Positions 11,701-22,362 of a DNA stretch of 64,000 nucleotides are shown piece after piece. The stretch is from Zygnema circumcarinatum (taxonomy: Eukaryota > Streptophyta > Zygnematophyceae > Zygnematales > Zygnemataceae). A program made the translations under genes and the position numbers. The stretch's first letter is position 1, and each line of letters opens with the position of its first letter. Under the pieces are notes generated by a model. The model made no database searches and was not told where the DNA came from. It saw only the letters and a program-made list of their open reading frames with translations. The stretch lies in NCBI GenBank assembly GCA_037447605.1, contig CM074807.1, positions 2,665,568-2,729,567 of the forward strand. The letters run 5' to 3'.

Positions 11701-12854
11701 CTGGTCTGCAGGCTGATCGCGACGTCCCCACAGTACTCGTTTTGGTATCAAACTTACGCAAATGTATTCTGACGACTTTCAAGTCTGATATGCCCTATTG
11801 AATGCAGGTGAAGCAGAGAATGGCTTGGAAAGATTACATAAATGTGCTGAGAAGGAACTTGAGGCTTTTTGTGGAGACGGGGGCGAGGAGCCTACCACTT
11901 CGTTCAATGAATTTCGAACAAAATTGGCTGGACTTACAAGGCAATTACCTTGACCACAACTTGGCTCGAAGTTCATAGTCAATTCTTAATAGTGGTCATG
12001 AATTGTTCTACTTTTCTGTGTAATGAGGTCTCCGCTATGTCACCTCTCAAGTTGACTTGTAGGACAAAAAATGTTCAAAGGCGTTAATGGTTTCAACATT
12101 GCATGTCTGTGCATTCATTGATCTCTTAGACCTAGGCAACCGTAGCACAGGCGTTAATTGCCCTTTTCCCCATTGCCATCACAAATTGAAGAGCATTTAC
12201 TTCTAGCTTGTGTATAAAAAACCCACAACATAGAAGTGCAGTCTACTGCGCCTTTCCCTTCAAATGACGAATGAAATGATATTTGGGGTTTAAATTATCT
12301 CTCGGTACGTTTCATAGTTTGGATCTTCTGGGTGGTGCATCGCTGACTCACCATCAGATGGATATTTCATCAGTCTCTTGCCAGTTTTGAGGAGATCGTC
12401 GGAGACGTTAGGGCCGATAGGGTAACTCTCAAGTGTCAGGGATTATGACTTTGGTTGTCTTTTTCATTAGGCAAGTTGCACTATGGGCGGGAAAGTCAAT
12501 AACTGATTTCAGGATTTAACTCCATTCTTTCATTAAGTGTGGAGCTATATACTTACACTCGCTCATGTTTTCTTTCTATGCAGCGTTACGCACACATATT
12601 TTGAGAATCTGGTACGAGCCTTGGAGAATGGATTGGCAGACGTTGACATTTCCAAGGCCAAGAAAGATCTCGCTGTGAAACCGGGTCAGAAGCCTTCTAG
12701 AGCTTCAAAGAAGCTAGTGAAGGAAAAGGGGGGTGCGAGCAGCAGCCAAAGGGGGGTGAATGAATCTTCTCATTGGTCCTGTGAACACTGCACTTTGGCC
12801 AACCCTCTCAGTGTTAGGCACTGTACGGCATGTAACCTTCCCCGGACTGCTTGA
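5789..12854 (+). CDS. ARI: ARIADNE-type RBR E3 ubiquitin ligase
   Basis: Fifteen exons join without a phase conflict: 5789-5938, 6086-6210, 6342-6447, 6570-6663, 7034-7206, 7416-7520, 8089-8177, 8589-8696, 8841-8931, 9293-9382, 10713-10760, 10869-10940, 11299-11398, 11808-11940 and 12584-12854. The product is 584 aa. The acidic N-terminus is followed by RING1 (CGICFD from residue 130), an in-between-RING domain ([10 protein letters not shown] from about 218) and RING2 (CPKC at 289-292). The expected catalytic cysteine is C302 in NQGCMHM. The Ariadne helical domain follows. A RanBP2-type zinc finger with C561, C564, C575 and C578 closes the protein, as in plant ARIs. RBR ligases pass ubiquitin through the RING2 cysteine to substrates. 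Start choice: the frame is open upstream to about 5441, but only through GGA-repeat sequence, and family N-termini favour [10 protein letters not shown]. Intron 14 has a GC donor. Confidence 0.95.
11941..12583 (+). other. GC-AG intron (ARIADNE intron 14)
   Basis: Exon 14 ends ACTTACAAG and the intron begins GCAATT rather than GT. It ends CTATGCAG before CGTTACG. Joining ACA AG with C GTT restores the conserved family stretch [18 protein letters not shown] in frame. Reading through instead gives AGG CAA TTA CCT TGA and truncates the protein before the last part of the Ariadne domain and the RanBP2 finger. No GT donor nearby keeps the frame. Confidence 0.85.
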
Positions 12855-15766
12855 CAAGCCAGGACGGTGCAACTTCTGTATGCGTGTCGGGGCTATATTG
12901 GCTCTGTACTTGGCTTCAAGCTACAGTGACAAGTTGCTGTTCGGAGAGCATAGCGCAGGGCGGCTCACTAGAGGCAGAGCGGCATCCAGAAGTGTAGAAG
13001 ATAATCATTCGGTTGTAACCATGTGCAGAGCAGAGGCCATAGGTACATCGATGAAGGACTTGCATGTATTCTTGATGTGAGCTTGAGGACTAGCATGTAC
13101 AGACACTAGGTGTCATCCCACAGCTAGTGGATGTATCTTCCGAGTCTATGTACAGTGGAGATTTGTAGATATAAGGCAGGTGTATGGGTGCCATGTCGTA
13201 CACTATTTAGCTATTCAAGACGAGGCCAGGTTGCCATTCCTTTTTTTTGAAGTAAATGCTTTCCTCCTAGGTGTACTTAATTGTCTCACTTGCCGACCTC
13301 TTCTTACGTGTATTGACTGTTCGCCATTGTATTAGTGATCCCAGTCTGGTTGCGCCCTTCTGAAGGAGGAAGAAGTGAGGCTAATTTTGTCAGAGCCGGG
13401 TTGACAAGCTATATAACAGCAGGCATCGGCTTAAGGAGGCCAGCCCCGCTTAAGAAGAGAAACTTTCAACAATACTCAAACTTCAAGGTGCTTGGTGGGA
13501 TGCCCTCTCCTCTGGCTGCCATCCTTGTCCTCACCCACTCCCACATGAGGGCTGAATTCCTGCACCCTGTCACGTCCTTTGGCACACTCGCAGGGCATGT
13601 TGGCTCTGGCGGTAAGAAGGCCCACTATCATGGGGAAGATAAACGCATGATCTGGGTCATGACCTCTGATCATCCGTCCATCCATCTATACATAGTGAGG
13701 TTATATGGTTATTATGCGAAGTGGCTGTGAAAATTTGTTGCATAGAGCTTTACCTCTCATCAGCATTTTTATGCCGTGTAAGGGAAGGGAAAGCAGGAAG
13801 GAGAGAACAAAAAAGCAATTTGTAAAAATTGAGTCCGACATTCACCAATCACAAATACACATAAAAGCACAAGTTAAAAAGCAAGAAATGCCATATCTTA
13901 ATGATAACATTTGCTGCCAATCTTATGCTGCCATTGAGATGTGAATATGAAAGGACAAAGTATTCTTTTGAAAATATTTTTTTATGCTTTTTCTACTTTA
14001 TTAAAAAAAACCACTTTCAAAAAATGTTTAAGCGTATTGTTGTTGCTTCTTAAGAAAACATAAAGATAGTAGCTGTGTTATTTATTGGTGCTGTTTAATT
14101 GACTCAACACGTTGAACACTGTTTACTTTTAGCTTTTTTTTAACTTTCTTACAAAGCTAACTTTCTTACAAAGCCTCTTGTTATTCTACGTTTCCACGAG
14201 CCTTGCCCTACCTTGCCTACCTTTCCCGCCCTTGCCTGAGGTCTCGTTCTCTCTCCATTGATGGCAATTGGAACGTCAGGAAGTAGACTAATAGAGGCTT
14301 TTGACGAACTCTAGCTCCAGAAACGTTTGCACATTTTTGGAAATGTTGATTGTCCCTACTTTTTCTCTCTCTCTCCCTCCCCATTTCCCTCTTTTTTTTT
14401 TCTCTTTCTTTTCCCCCCTCCCTCTCCCTCATGAAGGTAAAGGTGGTTCCTACAGCTGCAATATAGTCTAACTAGGTCTCGTCGTAGGTCTGCACCTGCA
14501 GTGGTGCTTTTGAAGGAAGTAGGTGTCCTTTGTCAAAGGCAGGCTCATATAAGGCCCCGGTGTGGTGCTGGAGAGCCTGAGGCATAGTAAACCCTCCAGT
14601 TTCCGGGTTGCTGTGCGACGATGAATACGTGCCATTCTTAATACCTGAATAGGCAGAAAACGCCGCCCCATCGCCCTGTTGATGTCCTGAATATGTACTC
14701 TGTCAACGGCTGCTCCGCTGCTCCCACCTATTGGCGACCTTGCAGTGCTTTCCCTAGCTCGACTTGCATATAGCGGAGGCATGGAATTGGCTCCATACAG
14801 AGAAGCGACTGCATCTGCAGCCTGTTGCTCTTTGGGACCAGAAGGAGGCCCTGAAGAGAGCACGGAGCCGCTATGTGGGGAGTAGTGGTAGGGCGAGTAG
14901 GCAGCCTGCTGCCCTTACCCGCCTTTGGAGTGCGACTGCAAGAAGGCTTGCTACCGGTCTGTCTGCTCTGCGAGTTTCTTTTCTGCTACACTTCGCCAAT
15001 CTCCACCATTCGCTGCATCTCCGACCGAACAGATGTTTAGTCAGACAGTATTCAACTTCGTCACTCATCACTATGTGAGCCTTACAGTGGCTGTCCCGGA
15101 CCCCATTCGCTCCTGCTCTCGCACTACCCTCAATACAACTCTACTACCAAATGCAATTTCCGGCAATCCCCACCTGTTTGTGCATGCTCTGCATTCTCCT
15201 CAGCAGTCTAAGCTCGTGTTAGTGTTATTGTCTGGTCTAGAAACTGCTGCTCAAGATCCTTCAAAGCCTCTGCTCCAACGGCATTCCTAGTAGTCCCACT
15301 GTCATCATAACCGACTTCCATATCCTCCTTCCCTGCACTTGCTCCTGCCTGGGAATTAGAGCGAAAAACTGCAAGATCCCCATGAGCGCTAATAGTTGCA
15401 ACTTCACCATAAGAGTTGAACTCTCCCTCCCTGCCGCTTTTGGGAATAGTGGAGGCTGTTGGCCTGTGGGGTCTCCCTCGCACCGATAGGGGCATCGTAG
15501 GCTTCTGAACTCCTGACTGAAACTGCAGCAAGAGCACATATTCTGGGTTAGGAATTGGCACCATAGGAGACTCAGAGGAGCAATTATACAATGGTCCATT
15601 CTGGCTGCTGCAAGAGTGGTCAAAACAGGCTCACTTTCATCGTAGGGAGCAGCTGACGAATACGGAGGAGCGGCAAACCCAACCGTCGTGGCAGCTCCTG
15701 CAGATTCCCATTTACGTCGTGGTTCTAGTTGGGCTGCAATTTGCTCTGTCATACGGTAATCGGATT
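12855..15766. other. Spacer: ARI 3' flank, AT-rich stretch and unassigned minus-strand ORFs
   Basis: About 13900-14200 is AT-rich and carries no ORF worth keeping. About 14345-14430 is pyrimidine-rich. From 14468 to 15752 the minus strand has overlapping ORFs in different frames, including one with EQIAAQLEPRRKWES and another with ALKDLEQQFLDQTITLTRA. These look like coding composition and could be the decayed or mis-sequenced C-terminal part of the KH gene at 15767-16930. I cannot join them into one frame and see no domain in them. Confidence 0.4.
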
Positions 15767-16930
15767 CTAAGTAGACTGCTCTCCTTGTGCTTTTCCGCCA
15801 GCTTCTTCAGTCACTTTGCGCTGCGCCTGCTTCTGCCACTCCTCTTCTACTTGCTTTAGTATGGAATTCACTGCATCCTGTGCTTTTTCACTTTCTCCTA
15901 GCTGGAGTCAGTTATGTGCACTGTAAATGACCCATCTCCAGCCACCAGATTTTCCTCCAAGTTAATGCGGCATCCTGAGCTCTTTTCTATACCTTGAATG
16001 ACAAAACCACCTGTTCCCATTAAGCGCGGCTTCAAGCGTCGATCCTTGATGGCCATCTTCTGCACATGCTCGCCCGGCCGTGCACCTCCACCCAGAGTGG
16101 TAGGGGCAACCCTGAACCCATGCAGGAGGCACGAGTCAGGAGAGTGGTACAGGAAGCCTACAGGATAAGGAAAGCACAGCCTACATTTCTGTTGGCAAAT
16201 TTGTCCGGATTGGGGGATTCAAGGACTAGGCCTTGACCAATTGCCATTCGGAACCGGAACGCTTTTGGTTCCCAGCAACTAACTGTTCTGTGACTTGTTC
16301 CATATACAGGTGCAGCTGCTGGTAGAACTGGGTCAGCTTCACAAATGCGAGCAACGGGCATGAATGACCAAGAAGCACTCCAAACGACAGCCGTCACCTG
16401 GCCTCTTGATCACGACTACAGTACAAGGCACAATACACCTGAAACTTGACTTGACTTTGGAAGGGAGGAGTAGCAGAATGACGAGAAAGTGGAGTCAGCA
16501 ACAGCTGCCTACTCATGAACAAAGACTTTTCCAATCTAAGGATCCTAAAAATTTAATCCCAAGAGAGCAATTTCCCCGTTACGAGAAAGATCTGTTACCA
16601 ATGCTCTGACCAATTGTGTGCATCATCCCTACAATGTGGTGCAAGGAATGAATCAACTGTTATGCATGCCTCTACCTTAGAGACGAAGAGGAACAAAGTG
16701 TAGTACTTCACCTGTGCAAAGTGCCCCATCTCTCCGCAAATGCGACAAGTAAGCTCCTCCTCTCTTCGCCGTTTCCAATTTCGCTCCATGGCCTTCGCCC
16801 TGGCATCCAACAATTTGGCCTCACGAGTAGTGAAGTCCGTGGGCCGCTCATTGGGATCACAAGGAGTTTCCCGCTCCTTTGAATTTTCTCGAACCCTGGA
16901 TGACGTACTCTCCTGATTTTGAGATACCAT
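15767..16930 (-). pseudogene. CCHC zinc-knuckle plus KH-domain RNA-binding gene, frame-disrupted
   Basis: Exon 1 (16930 to 16712) encodes a hydrophilic start, then DPNERPTDFTTREAKLLDAR and the first part of a CCHC knuckle (CRICGEMGHFAQ), followed by a good donor. Exon 2 starts at 16121 with the Gly-Cys-Pro that completes the knuckle. It then needs one base removed from a run of four C (16113-16116 on the plus strand) to continue into PTTLGGG and a KH domain with the GTGGFVIQGIE and GCRINLEE motifs. A second shift near 15898-15903 is needed to reach the helix AQDAVNSILKQVEEEW, after which a TAG lies at 15767-15769. Knuckle-before-KH is the reverse of the order in splicing factor SF1. The frameshifts could be sequencing errors or real decay; all neighbouring genes except the TPP-ALDH gene read cleanly. 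If intact it would bind RNA. Confidence 0.65.
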
Positions 16931-17592
16931 ACGGGTGCTATCACGACCTGCAGCGGGGCCAGAATATTCTCCGCAAAGAAATCATCATCATCATCATCCT
17001 CTACATCTTCCTTGGAAGCCATGACCAGCGCAGTCACTACTGTTCCGAAGGTTCAAAATGAAGCGGCAGTTGCCCCAGGGTGGCCGGAAGTAGGTTCCTT
17101 CCAATGCTCGAGCAAGGGAACCCGGAACGCTGACAAATTTATATTCACAGAGCCCCTCGACAGGTTCCTGACGGTCTCATGATACAGCTTGCGAACTAAA
17201 GCTGTGGTTTTTTCAAGCGACAGAACGAACAGGATAGCCCACTTATTTAGAGCCGCAAGAGAACCTTCCGCTGTGCAATGCAGGACCTTCCACAGCTGTA
17301 AATAGGCCACGGGGCAGGCAAGACGACAAAGGGTCCCTATCGTTCAGCGTCCTCGCTGTTAGAACCGTTCGTTTAAATCCAGAGGGTCATTACAAGCACG
17401 TCTTGAAAAATCAAGAAGGCTCTTCAAAGAGGGGAATTAGAAAGAGAACAAATGCTGCGGTCGGAATTTCTCAATCACTAATACGCCTATGTTCCAGGAA
17501 GTCCGCTGACATACTAACGACCTATAGAGACTACACGGCTAAGAAATGCAAGCTGCTCCCAGATTTTGCAGCCTAAAATAGTCTACATAGGA
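16931..17592. other. Spacer between KH gene and CDC26
   Basis: This is the 5' flank of the KH gene and the 3' flank of the CDC26-like gene, both on the minus strand. A minus-strand ORF at 16708-17037 contains an acidic stretch (EDVEDDDDDDFFAEN) just before the KH-gene ATG. It could be that gene's true N-terminus if another indel lies near 16960, but I cannot show this. Confidence 0.4.
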
Positions 17593-17769
17593 TCACTTAG
17601 CCGTGGCAATATGCTGTGTTGCGGAGAGCTTGCTTTTATCCTTGAGAAGCTCATCCGTGGCAGGAGGGTGAAGAGAGGAAGCCCCCGCGGGAGGCGTAGC
17701 CATGGCCTCCAGGTAGTCGTCTCTGTCCTCCGGACGGAACTCCAGGCGGGAAGGCTTCCTGTGCAGCAT
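17593..17769 (-). CDS. CDC26: CDC26-like anaphase-promoting complex subunit
   Basis: This single-exon reading frame of 58 codons plus stop starts MLHRKPSRLEFRPEDRDDY. The first ten residues match the signature N-terminus of CDC26/APC12 (in human the protein begins MLRRKPTRLE). In known complexes this N-terminal segment inserts into the TPR groove of APC6/CDC16 and stabilises it within the ubiquitin ligase that drives mitotic exit. The rest is Ala/Pro/Ser-rich and poorly conserved, as is usual for the family. Plant and animal CDC26 proteins run to roughly 60-85 residues, so the length is credible. The upstream ATGs in the same frame lie in low-complexity sequence, and the family start favours 17769. 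It is divergent from the jagunal gene. Confidence rests mainly on the short N-terminal motif. Confidence 0.7.
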   Translation of the reverse strand: MLHRKPSRLEFRPEDRDDYLEAMATPPAGASSLHPPATDELLKDKSKLSATQHIATAK

Positions 17770-18250
17770 CTCGCCTCCAGCCCCAGGCCCAGCCCTGGAG
17801 GCAGAGTAACAGCCTCCCCCTCCTGCCAGACCTAGAAAGAGCCGAAACAAAAATGAATGGAGGAAGGCTTGCAGTGGAAGGCCGCGACTCGCCGTTGGAT
17901 GTCGCTCTCTGCGCCCCTTCCTCACTTCTCTCCTTCTCTCTATCCTCCACCCTCGCAGCCTCTTTTTTGTCTTTTTCCTCGGCAGCCTTCTCTCTCACAC
18001 TCACTGTTACCATACTCTAGCCGCCCGTCTCTCCTTTCCTCCATGGTCCAACCTCCCCTTACTTTATCCTTCCTTCCTTCCTTACCTCTTTCCGCCGCAG
18101 GCTCTTTCCTCTTCACTCTCTGATCTTTCACCCATTTCGCACACACATGCACACATTAACCTTGAACGATATATTCCTTCGCCACCTCTGTTAGCCGCAT
18201 TGCCTCCGCTCGTCCTCTCTGCATCTCCTCTTCTGCTTTCCGGCTATGCG
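17770..18250. promoter_or_regulatory. Shared divergent promoter of CDC26 and jagunal genes
   Basis: The two start codons are 481 bp apart and face away from each other. The interval is pyrimidine-rich on the plus strand from about 17900 to 18120 (CTTCCTTCC runs). No core promoter element can be named with confidence. Confidence 0.5.
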
Positions 18251-20378
18251 ATGAAAAGAGGGGGGCTCAAAGGACGGCGGCCGGAGGGGACGGATGGGTC
18301 CGACCACTCCTTTCGCATGACGGTGGAAGACAGTAAGGCGCCTTTTGCTATTCTCATAGGAGCGTGCTGCGTGGCAGTTTTGCGCTGGTAATTGCGGGAC
18401 CCTTAAGGATGCTGTCCATCAGCACAAGTGTCTATAGTTTGGGGAAGTGGAAAGATAGAATGGGAAGTGGTTTGGTGTTAAGTTTCGGGTTTCCAGAAAT
18501 GTTACGCAATTCTGCAGATGACACATGTGAGCACAGGTGACAGGCACACCTATAACTAGTCCACCCAAAACACACCTCGCGCTCTCGCACACGTACATCG
18601 CTATGGAACGATTGAAAGCAGCGGTGGAATCCAAAAATCAGTTTTCAGAATGAGAAGCTGCAAAGACATCAAATATCTTGCTTAAAAGCTGAGCAGTTAG
18701 AAAACCCTAACGGCTCTTCCGGCCCAAAAAACTGGTTCTGCAGGATACAAAAGATTGGCTGAGACTCGGATGCAATTGAAGAAGCTACTACCTGTGCAGG
18801 TGGGCAATAGCTGGCAACAGTGTTCAATAGCTTCGTAGTGTCTGTCTCTTAGTCCACGAGTAGCAGGAGCCCATTCAATAGTGGCATTTTTTAGGGTTTA
18901 CTTCATCATTGTCAAGGACTTTCCATCTTTACTTTTTTTTTTTTGTTTGGCTCACCGAAAAGTGATTGGAACCTCTTTAGTTGTTCCACCCAAAAAGCTT
19001 TGAGTATGACCTAAACCTCTTTCATGATTAAGCGAGATTTGGTGTGGGATGCCCTTTCATATCGAGGTTAGAATGGGAGAATTCAGCGTCAGATTTAGTG
19101 CCATTTGGCATTTTCATTGTCTTACCTGCACGGCTTACTGCACTTCTCGGTCATCTTGAACGATATCCGATCATACCCATGATATCCATTAGTTATCCTA
19201 TTTCCTCAAGGAACTGTCGACCTCCAGATAACGCCCTATGTCTGCCTCCTGATCATTCCTGTGATGAGATCTCAGCACAGACCATGTACATTGTCATCCG
19301 AGGTATTTGGGCGATGGTATTGCTGGGCAACGGGAGACAAATCGACTATTCCGTAGTGATCATGCTCCTTTTGGGAGCAAGCGCATCATGGATGGGCACC
19401 ATGTGTGAGTACCTTTGCCATGCATCCAACTCAAGTGCCAGATTGGCCACCCGAACTTTTTCGTGCTCATTGCACAGAGCATCTCGCCATCTTCTATACC
19501 TCCTCAGCATGCAGATCTTCTTTCCGATCACTTACGCTGTGCTTCGCCAACAAGGAGGTTTGCTGATATGGGTTGTATGCATATATGCTGCTGTGCAGCT
19601 TTGAAAGGGACCCGGCCATACACTTTACGCTTCTACGTCCTGTTCACAATCGGAGCCATTTGCTTCGCACTCGGCCCAATGGTGACTGGGAAGGTTCTGA
19701 CCACGGTAAGCTCATTGTGACACCTGTAGATGGTCAGAATTGGCGAGAGCTCCACTAGATTCAATCATCATTTGCTGCTATTCAGCTATCTAAACTCTGC
19801 ACGTACTTGTAACTTAAGCAAGGTCTACTACTGATGCCTTTCAAACGTCAGTTTTTTCTGTTCTATTTCGTCATGTTTTTTTATGTTGATCCTTGCCTTG
19901 TGTTCAAAATTGGCGGTGTGGCCTCCCTCGAGAAATTCAGATTCTCGATCAGTATGATGAGGCGGAGATTTCCAATGACTACACAAACGTCTGCCTTTCG
20001 CTCGTTGAAGCCGGTCAAGACTTCGTCGGTCAGCACTCGCCTTCACTCCTCATTCTTTCGGTTAAGTTGTCAATTTCCATGCTTGACATTGCTTCTCAGT
20101 TGCAGATATACTTGGGGTCTTTAGGGATCTTTAGGGTTCTTCTCGTTTTTTAGAGTGGGTTATGAGATGACTTGCTTCTTTTTCTGTTGCTTTTTTTGCT
20201 GCTTCATTTTCTGCTGCTGCTGCTATTGTTGTTCTGCTGCTGTCCTGCAGGAGTGGCTACGCAAGTGGTGGTGCTATTTGTGGCGTCCTCCATGGCCAGT
20301 GCCATGGCCCGGAACAAGTCGCCAAAAAGCGACTACGACAGATTCATGGGGCGGACCGAAGAGGATGACAAGAAGTGA
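18251..20378 (+). CDS. JAGN: Jagunal-family ER membrane protein
   Basis: Six exons fit in phase: 18251-18332, 18744-18799, 19281-19404, 19599-19705, 19941-20028 and 20251-20378, giving 194 aa. The N-terminus has the family signature PEGTDGSDHSFRM, as in plant jagunal homologues. Four hydrophobic segments follow, near TMYIVIRGIWAMVLL, VVIMLLLGASASWMG, FYVLFTIGAICFALGPM and VATQVVVLFVASSMA, then a basic/acidic cytosolic tail ending EEDDKK. Jagunal proteins are four-pass ER proteins needed for ER organisation and early secretory traffic in animals; the plant role is little known. The KK near the C-terminus (DDKK) resembles a dilysine ER-retrieval signal, though not at canonical spacing. The short exon 2 and the exon 5 acceptor (AAATTCAG|ATTCTC) were chosen by phase. 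Confidence 0.9.
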
Positions 20379-21259
20379 CATGTCCTTTGGGTATGGGGAC
20401 TTCTGTTCTATAAAAATACATAAACAATAATAGATGACCACGACGACATTTTTCCAATTTTTTTGCTCCATTACAAAAAATTGTAAAGCCGCATGAGACA
20501 ATGGTTCCGTAGCCCACACTAGTTTTGTGAATACCTGGAAATTCTTGCCGGTTAGACCTTGTCACAAGCTACTGTACAATGCTGTGGTATTGCATTTTTT
20601 ACAAGAACTGCATTATTCTTCAACCCGCACTTCTACTGTTGGCGGCCGACAAAAATTGTTTTGTCAACCCATCGACTGCCGGTGCGAGAAAGCCCAGGGT
20701 TCTTGAAAAGGAAAACTCGGTTTGAATTTCAAAGAGAAGATGAAGGACATCGTCGTTGTCGTCGTTTTTATTGTCTGCATGTTCATCATCGCCAAGGGTC
20801 CCCCTCGGCAAGTCGCCATTTTACCAAAACCATCCGTTGGCAGTGCTCTTTTTGTCCCCTTTGGTTGGTGATTCGCAAGGTTGCCGATAGAATCCGGCAT
20901 ATGTCCCGTTAGCGATATAGAAGGCAAGTATCTGCCAAAAATAAAGAAAAAGGGCTTCACAAGTCTGGTTTATTCTCTTTGCTCTGTGAACGACCGCCTC
21001 CCATTGCCCAATAAATACTTCCTGCCTTATATTGGGCGGACATTCCACACCTTTGTTCGTATTTGTGGTAGTCGGTGGTGTGTGGTTGTTGTTACTAACC
21101 TGCAGCCAGCACTTTCTCCCCACAGGGAAAGACTTGGGGCACTTGCTACTGGGGCTTGATGAATGCTACTTTGAAAAAGTAACATTGTTTGTTCACCAAA
21201 CACGTTGTTCACCGGTGCTTGCATGTTTGTATTCTGTATGCACAATGTAAACTACAGGA

Positions 21260-21300
21260 TGCAGAGTGCACTCCCTACATCCGGCATTGTGCACTCTGCA
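21260..21300. repeat. Inverted repeat with 12-bp perfect arms
   Basis: TGCAGAGTGCAC at 21260-21271 is mirrored by GTGCACTCTGCA at 21289-21300 across a 17-nt loop. A diverged copy of the same block lies at about 21437-21484 (ATGCAGAGCAC ... GCCGCATGTTGCAT). The direct repeats GAATTCTTCATGCAA and GAATTCTTCGTGCAA occur between the two blocks. Confidence 0.8.
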
Positions 21301-21694
21301 ATATACAGTTTGCCTTCAGAAGCAAAAGTGAAAAATTAAATGCAAAACGTCAGAAGGCAGAGAACAGCCTTTCCATTTGAATTGTGAATTCTTCATGCAA
21401 TACTTTTGAACTAAGAATTCTTCGTGCAAAAGTGCAAAATGCGGAATGCAGAGCACATTCTCTCTATGCCGCATGTTGCATTGAAGCCGTGCGGCGGATG
21501 CAGATGGCGGCCAAGTCCCTGCAACCACCCGGGAGCGGGCTGGCGCGGGCGCGGGTGCTGGCTCCCGCTGCCCCTCTGCCCGGGCGCGCGCGGGCGCTGA
21601 CGCTGCCTCGCTCGCTTGCTCCCTTCCTTTCGCCCTCCTCCCTCCCTCCCTTCTCCCTCGCTTCGACGAGTGGTCAACAAAAGCCAGAAAGGTA

Positions 21695-21712
21695 CCGTAC
21701 CGTACGGTACGG
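21695..21712. promoter_or_regulatory. 18-bp perfect palindrome with repeated GTAC cores
   Basis: CCGTACCGTACGGTACGG is a perfect palindrome about 280 bp upstream of the LYR start codon. GTAC is the core bound by SBP/SPL-family factors, including the algal copper regulator CRR1. That connection is suggestive only. Confidence 0.45.
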
Positions 21713-21991
21713 ATGTTTCCGCGAACGGAGCGTCGGGCCGTTCCATGCGCGCCGTTCCGCGCAATTCCGCAAATTCCATTGTGGGTCCCAAAGCGTGCGC
21801 TGCTCTCGCGGAGCGAGGGACGGTTGGGCGCTGACTGGGCAGACAGGCAGGCGCCCGAGCAGGCAAGTGCTCCAACAGCCGCGGGAGGCCGCAGTATTGG
21901 GAGGAGGGAGAGGGAAGATGCGCGAGGGGGAGGGAGGGAGGCATGGCGTGAGCATGTGGCAGGCTGCTCCCGTGCGCACGCGCGACAGGTC

Positions 21992-22255
21992 ATGTCGGTA
22001 GGCTCTCCGCGGAGCTCAGCTGTTGCCCGAGATCTGTATCGGAGGCTCTTGAGGGAGGCGAAGGCGTTGCAGTCTGCCAAGGTCTCTCGGAAGGTGCAGC
22101 AGAACATTCAAGACTGTTTTAGGCTTTACAGGGGGACGACGGATTTGGCTGCGCTGGAGCGACTTTTGCTAGACGGAGAAGCTGCACTCCTTCTCCTCGG
22201 CCAACTGAAAGCTCTTCCTCGCGACCTCTTTGAAAGTGTGTTTTCAGAATTCTAA
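21992..22255 (+). CDS. LYR-motif (Complex1_LYR-like) small protein
   Basis: This single-exon frame of 87 aa starts MSVGSPRSSAVARDLYRRLL. It has the Leu-Tyr-Arg motif near residue 16, followed by helices with conserved-type residues (VRRKV-like basic stretch, DCFRLYRG, LLLLGQLKALP). LYR proteins are small three-helix factors of mitochondria that bind acyl carrier protein and help assemble respiratory complexes or deliver Fe-S clusters. The subfamily cannot be fixed here. The frame is open further upstream, but only in GC-rich low-complexity sequence, so the ATG at 21992 is preferred. The stop at 22253-22255 is only 107 bp before the BIG start codon on the same strand, which makes a shared transcript plausible. 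Confidence 0.7.
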   Translation: MSVGSPRSSAVARDLYRRLLREAKALQSAKVSRKVQQNIQDCFRLYRGTTDLAALERLLLDGEAALLLLGQLKALPRDLFESVFSEF

Positions 22256-22362
22256 GCGATATTTTTTGGCTGTATTTTATGCAACTCATTTCAGAGAGCG
22301 GTTGTGTCATGTGCATTTAAGCTTCGCAGCCACTAAAATCTTCTGTATAGACGCTGTGCCCT

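Larger units (their letters stand above)
20379..21991. other. Spacer and GC-rich promoter region upstream of LYR-BIG
   Basis: 20379-21250 is the jagunal 3' flank and carries no recognisable exon. 21255-21490 contains a hairpin-forming element and a diverged second copy. About 21500-21990 is GC-rich and open in several frames on both strands, like the other promoter islands in the window. It most likely drives the LYR gene and perhaps BIG. The long ORFs there (for example 21316-22107 minus) are Ala/Arg/Pro-rich and have no family match. Confidence 0.55.

Noticed and set aside
16158-16397. Minus-strand ORF between the KH-gene exons
   Set aside because: It lies inside the intron between two recognisable family segments and matches no domain.
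21316-22107. 263-aa minus-strand ORF opposite the LYR gene
   Set aside because: It is Ala/Arg/Pro-rich from a GC-rich island and antisense to a better-supported gene.
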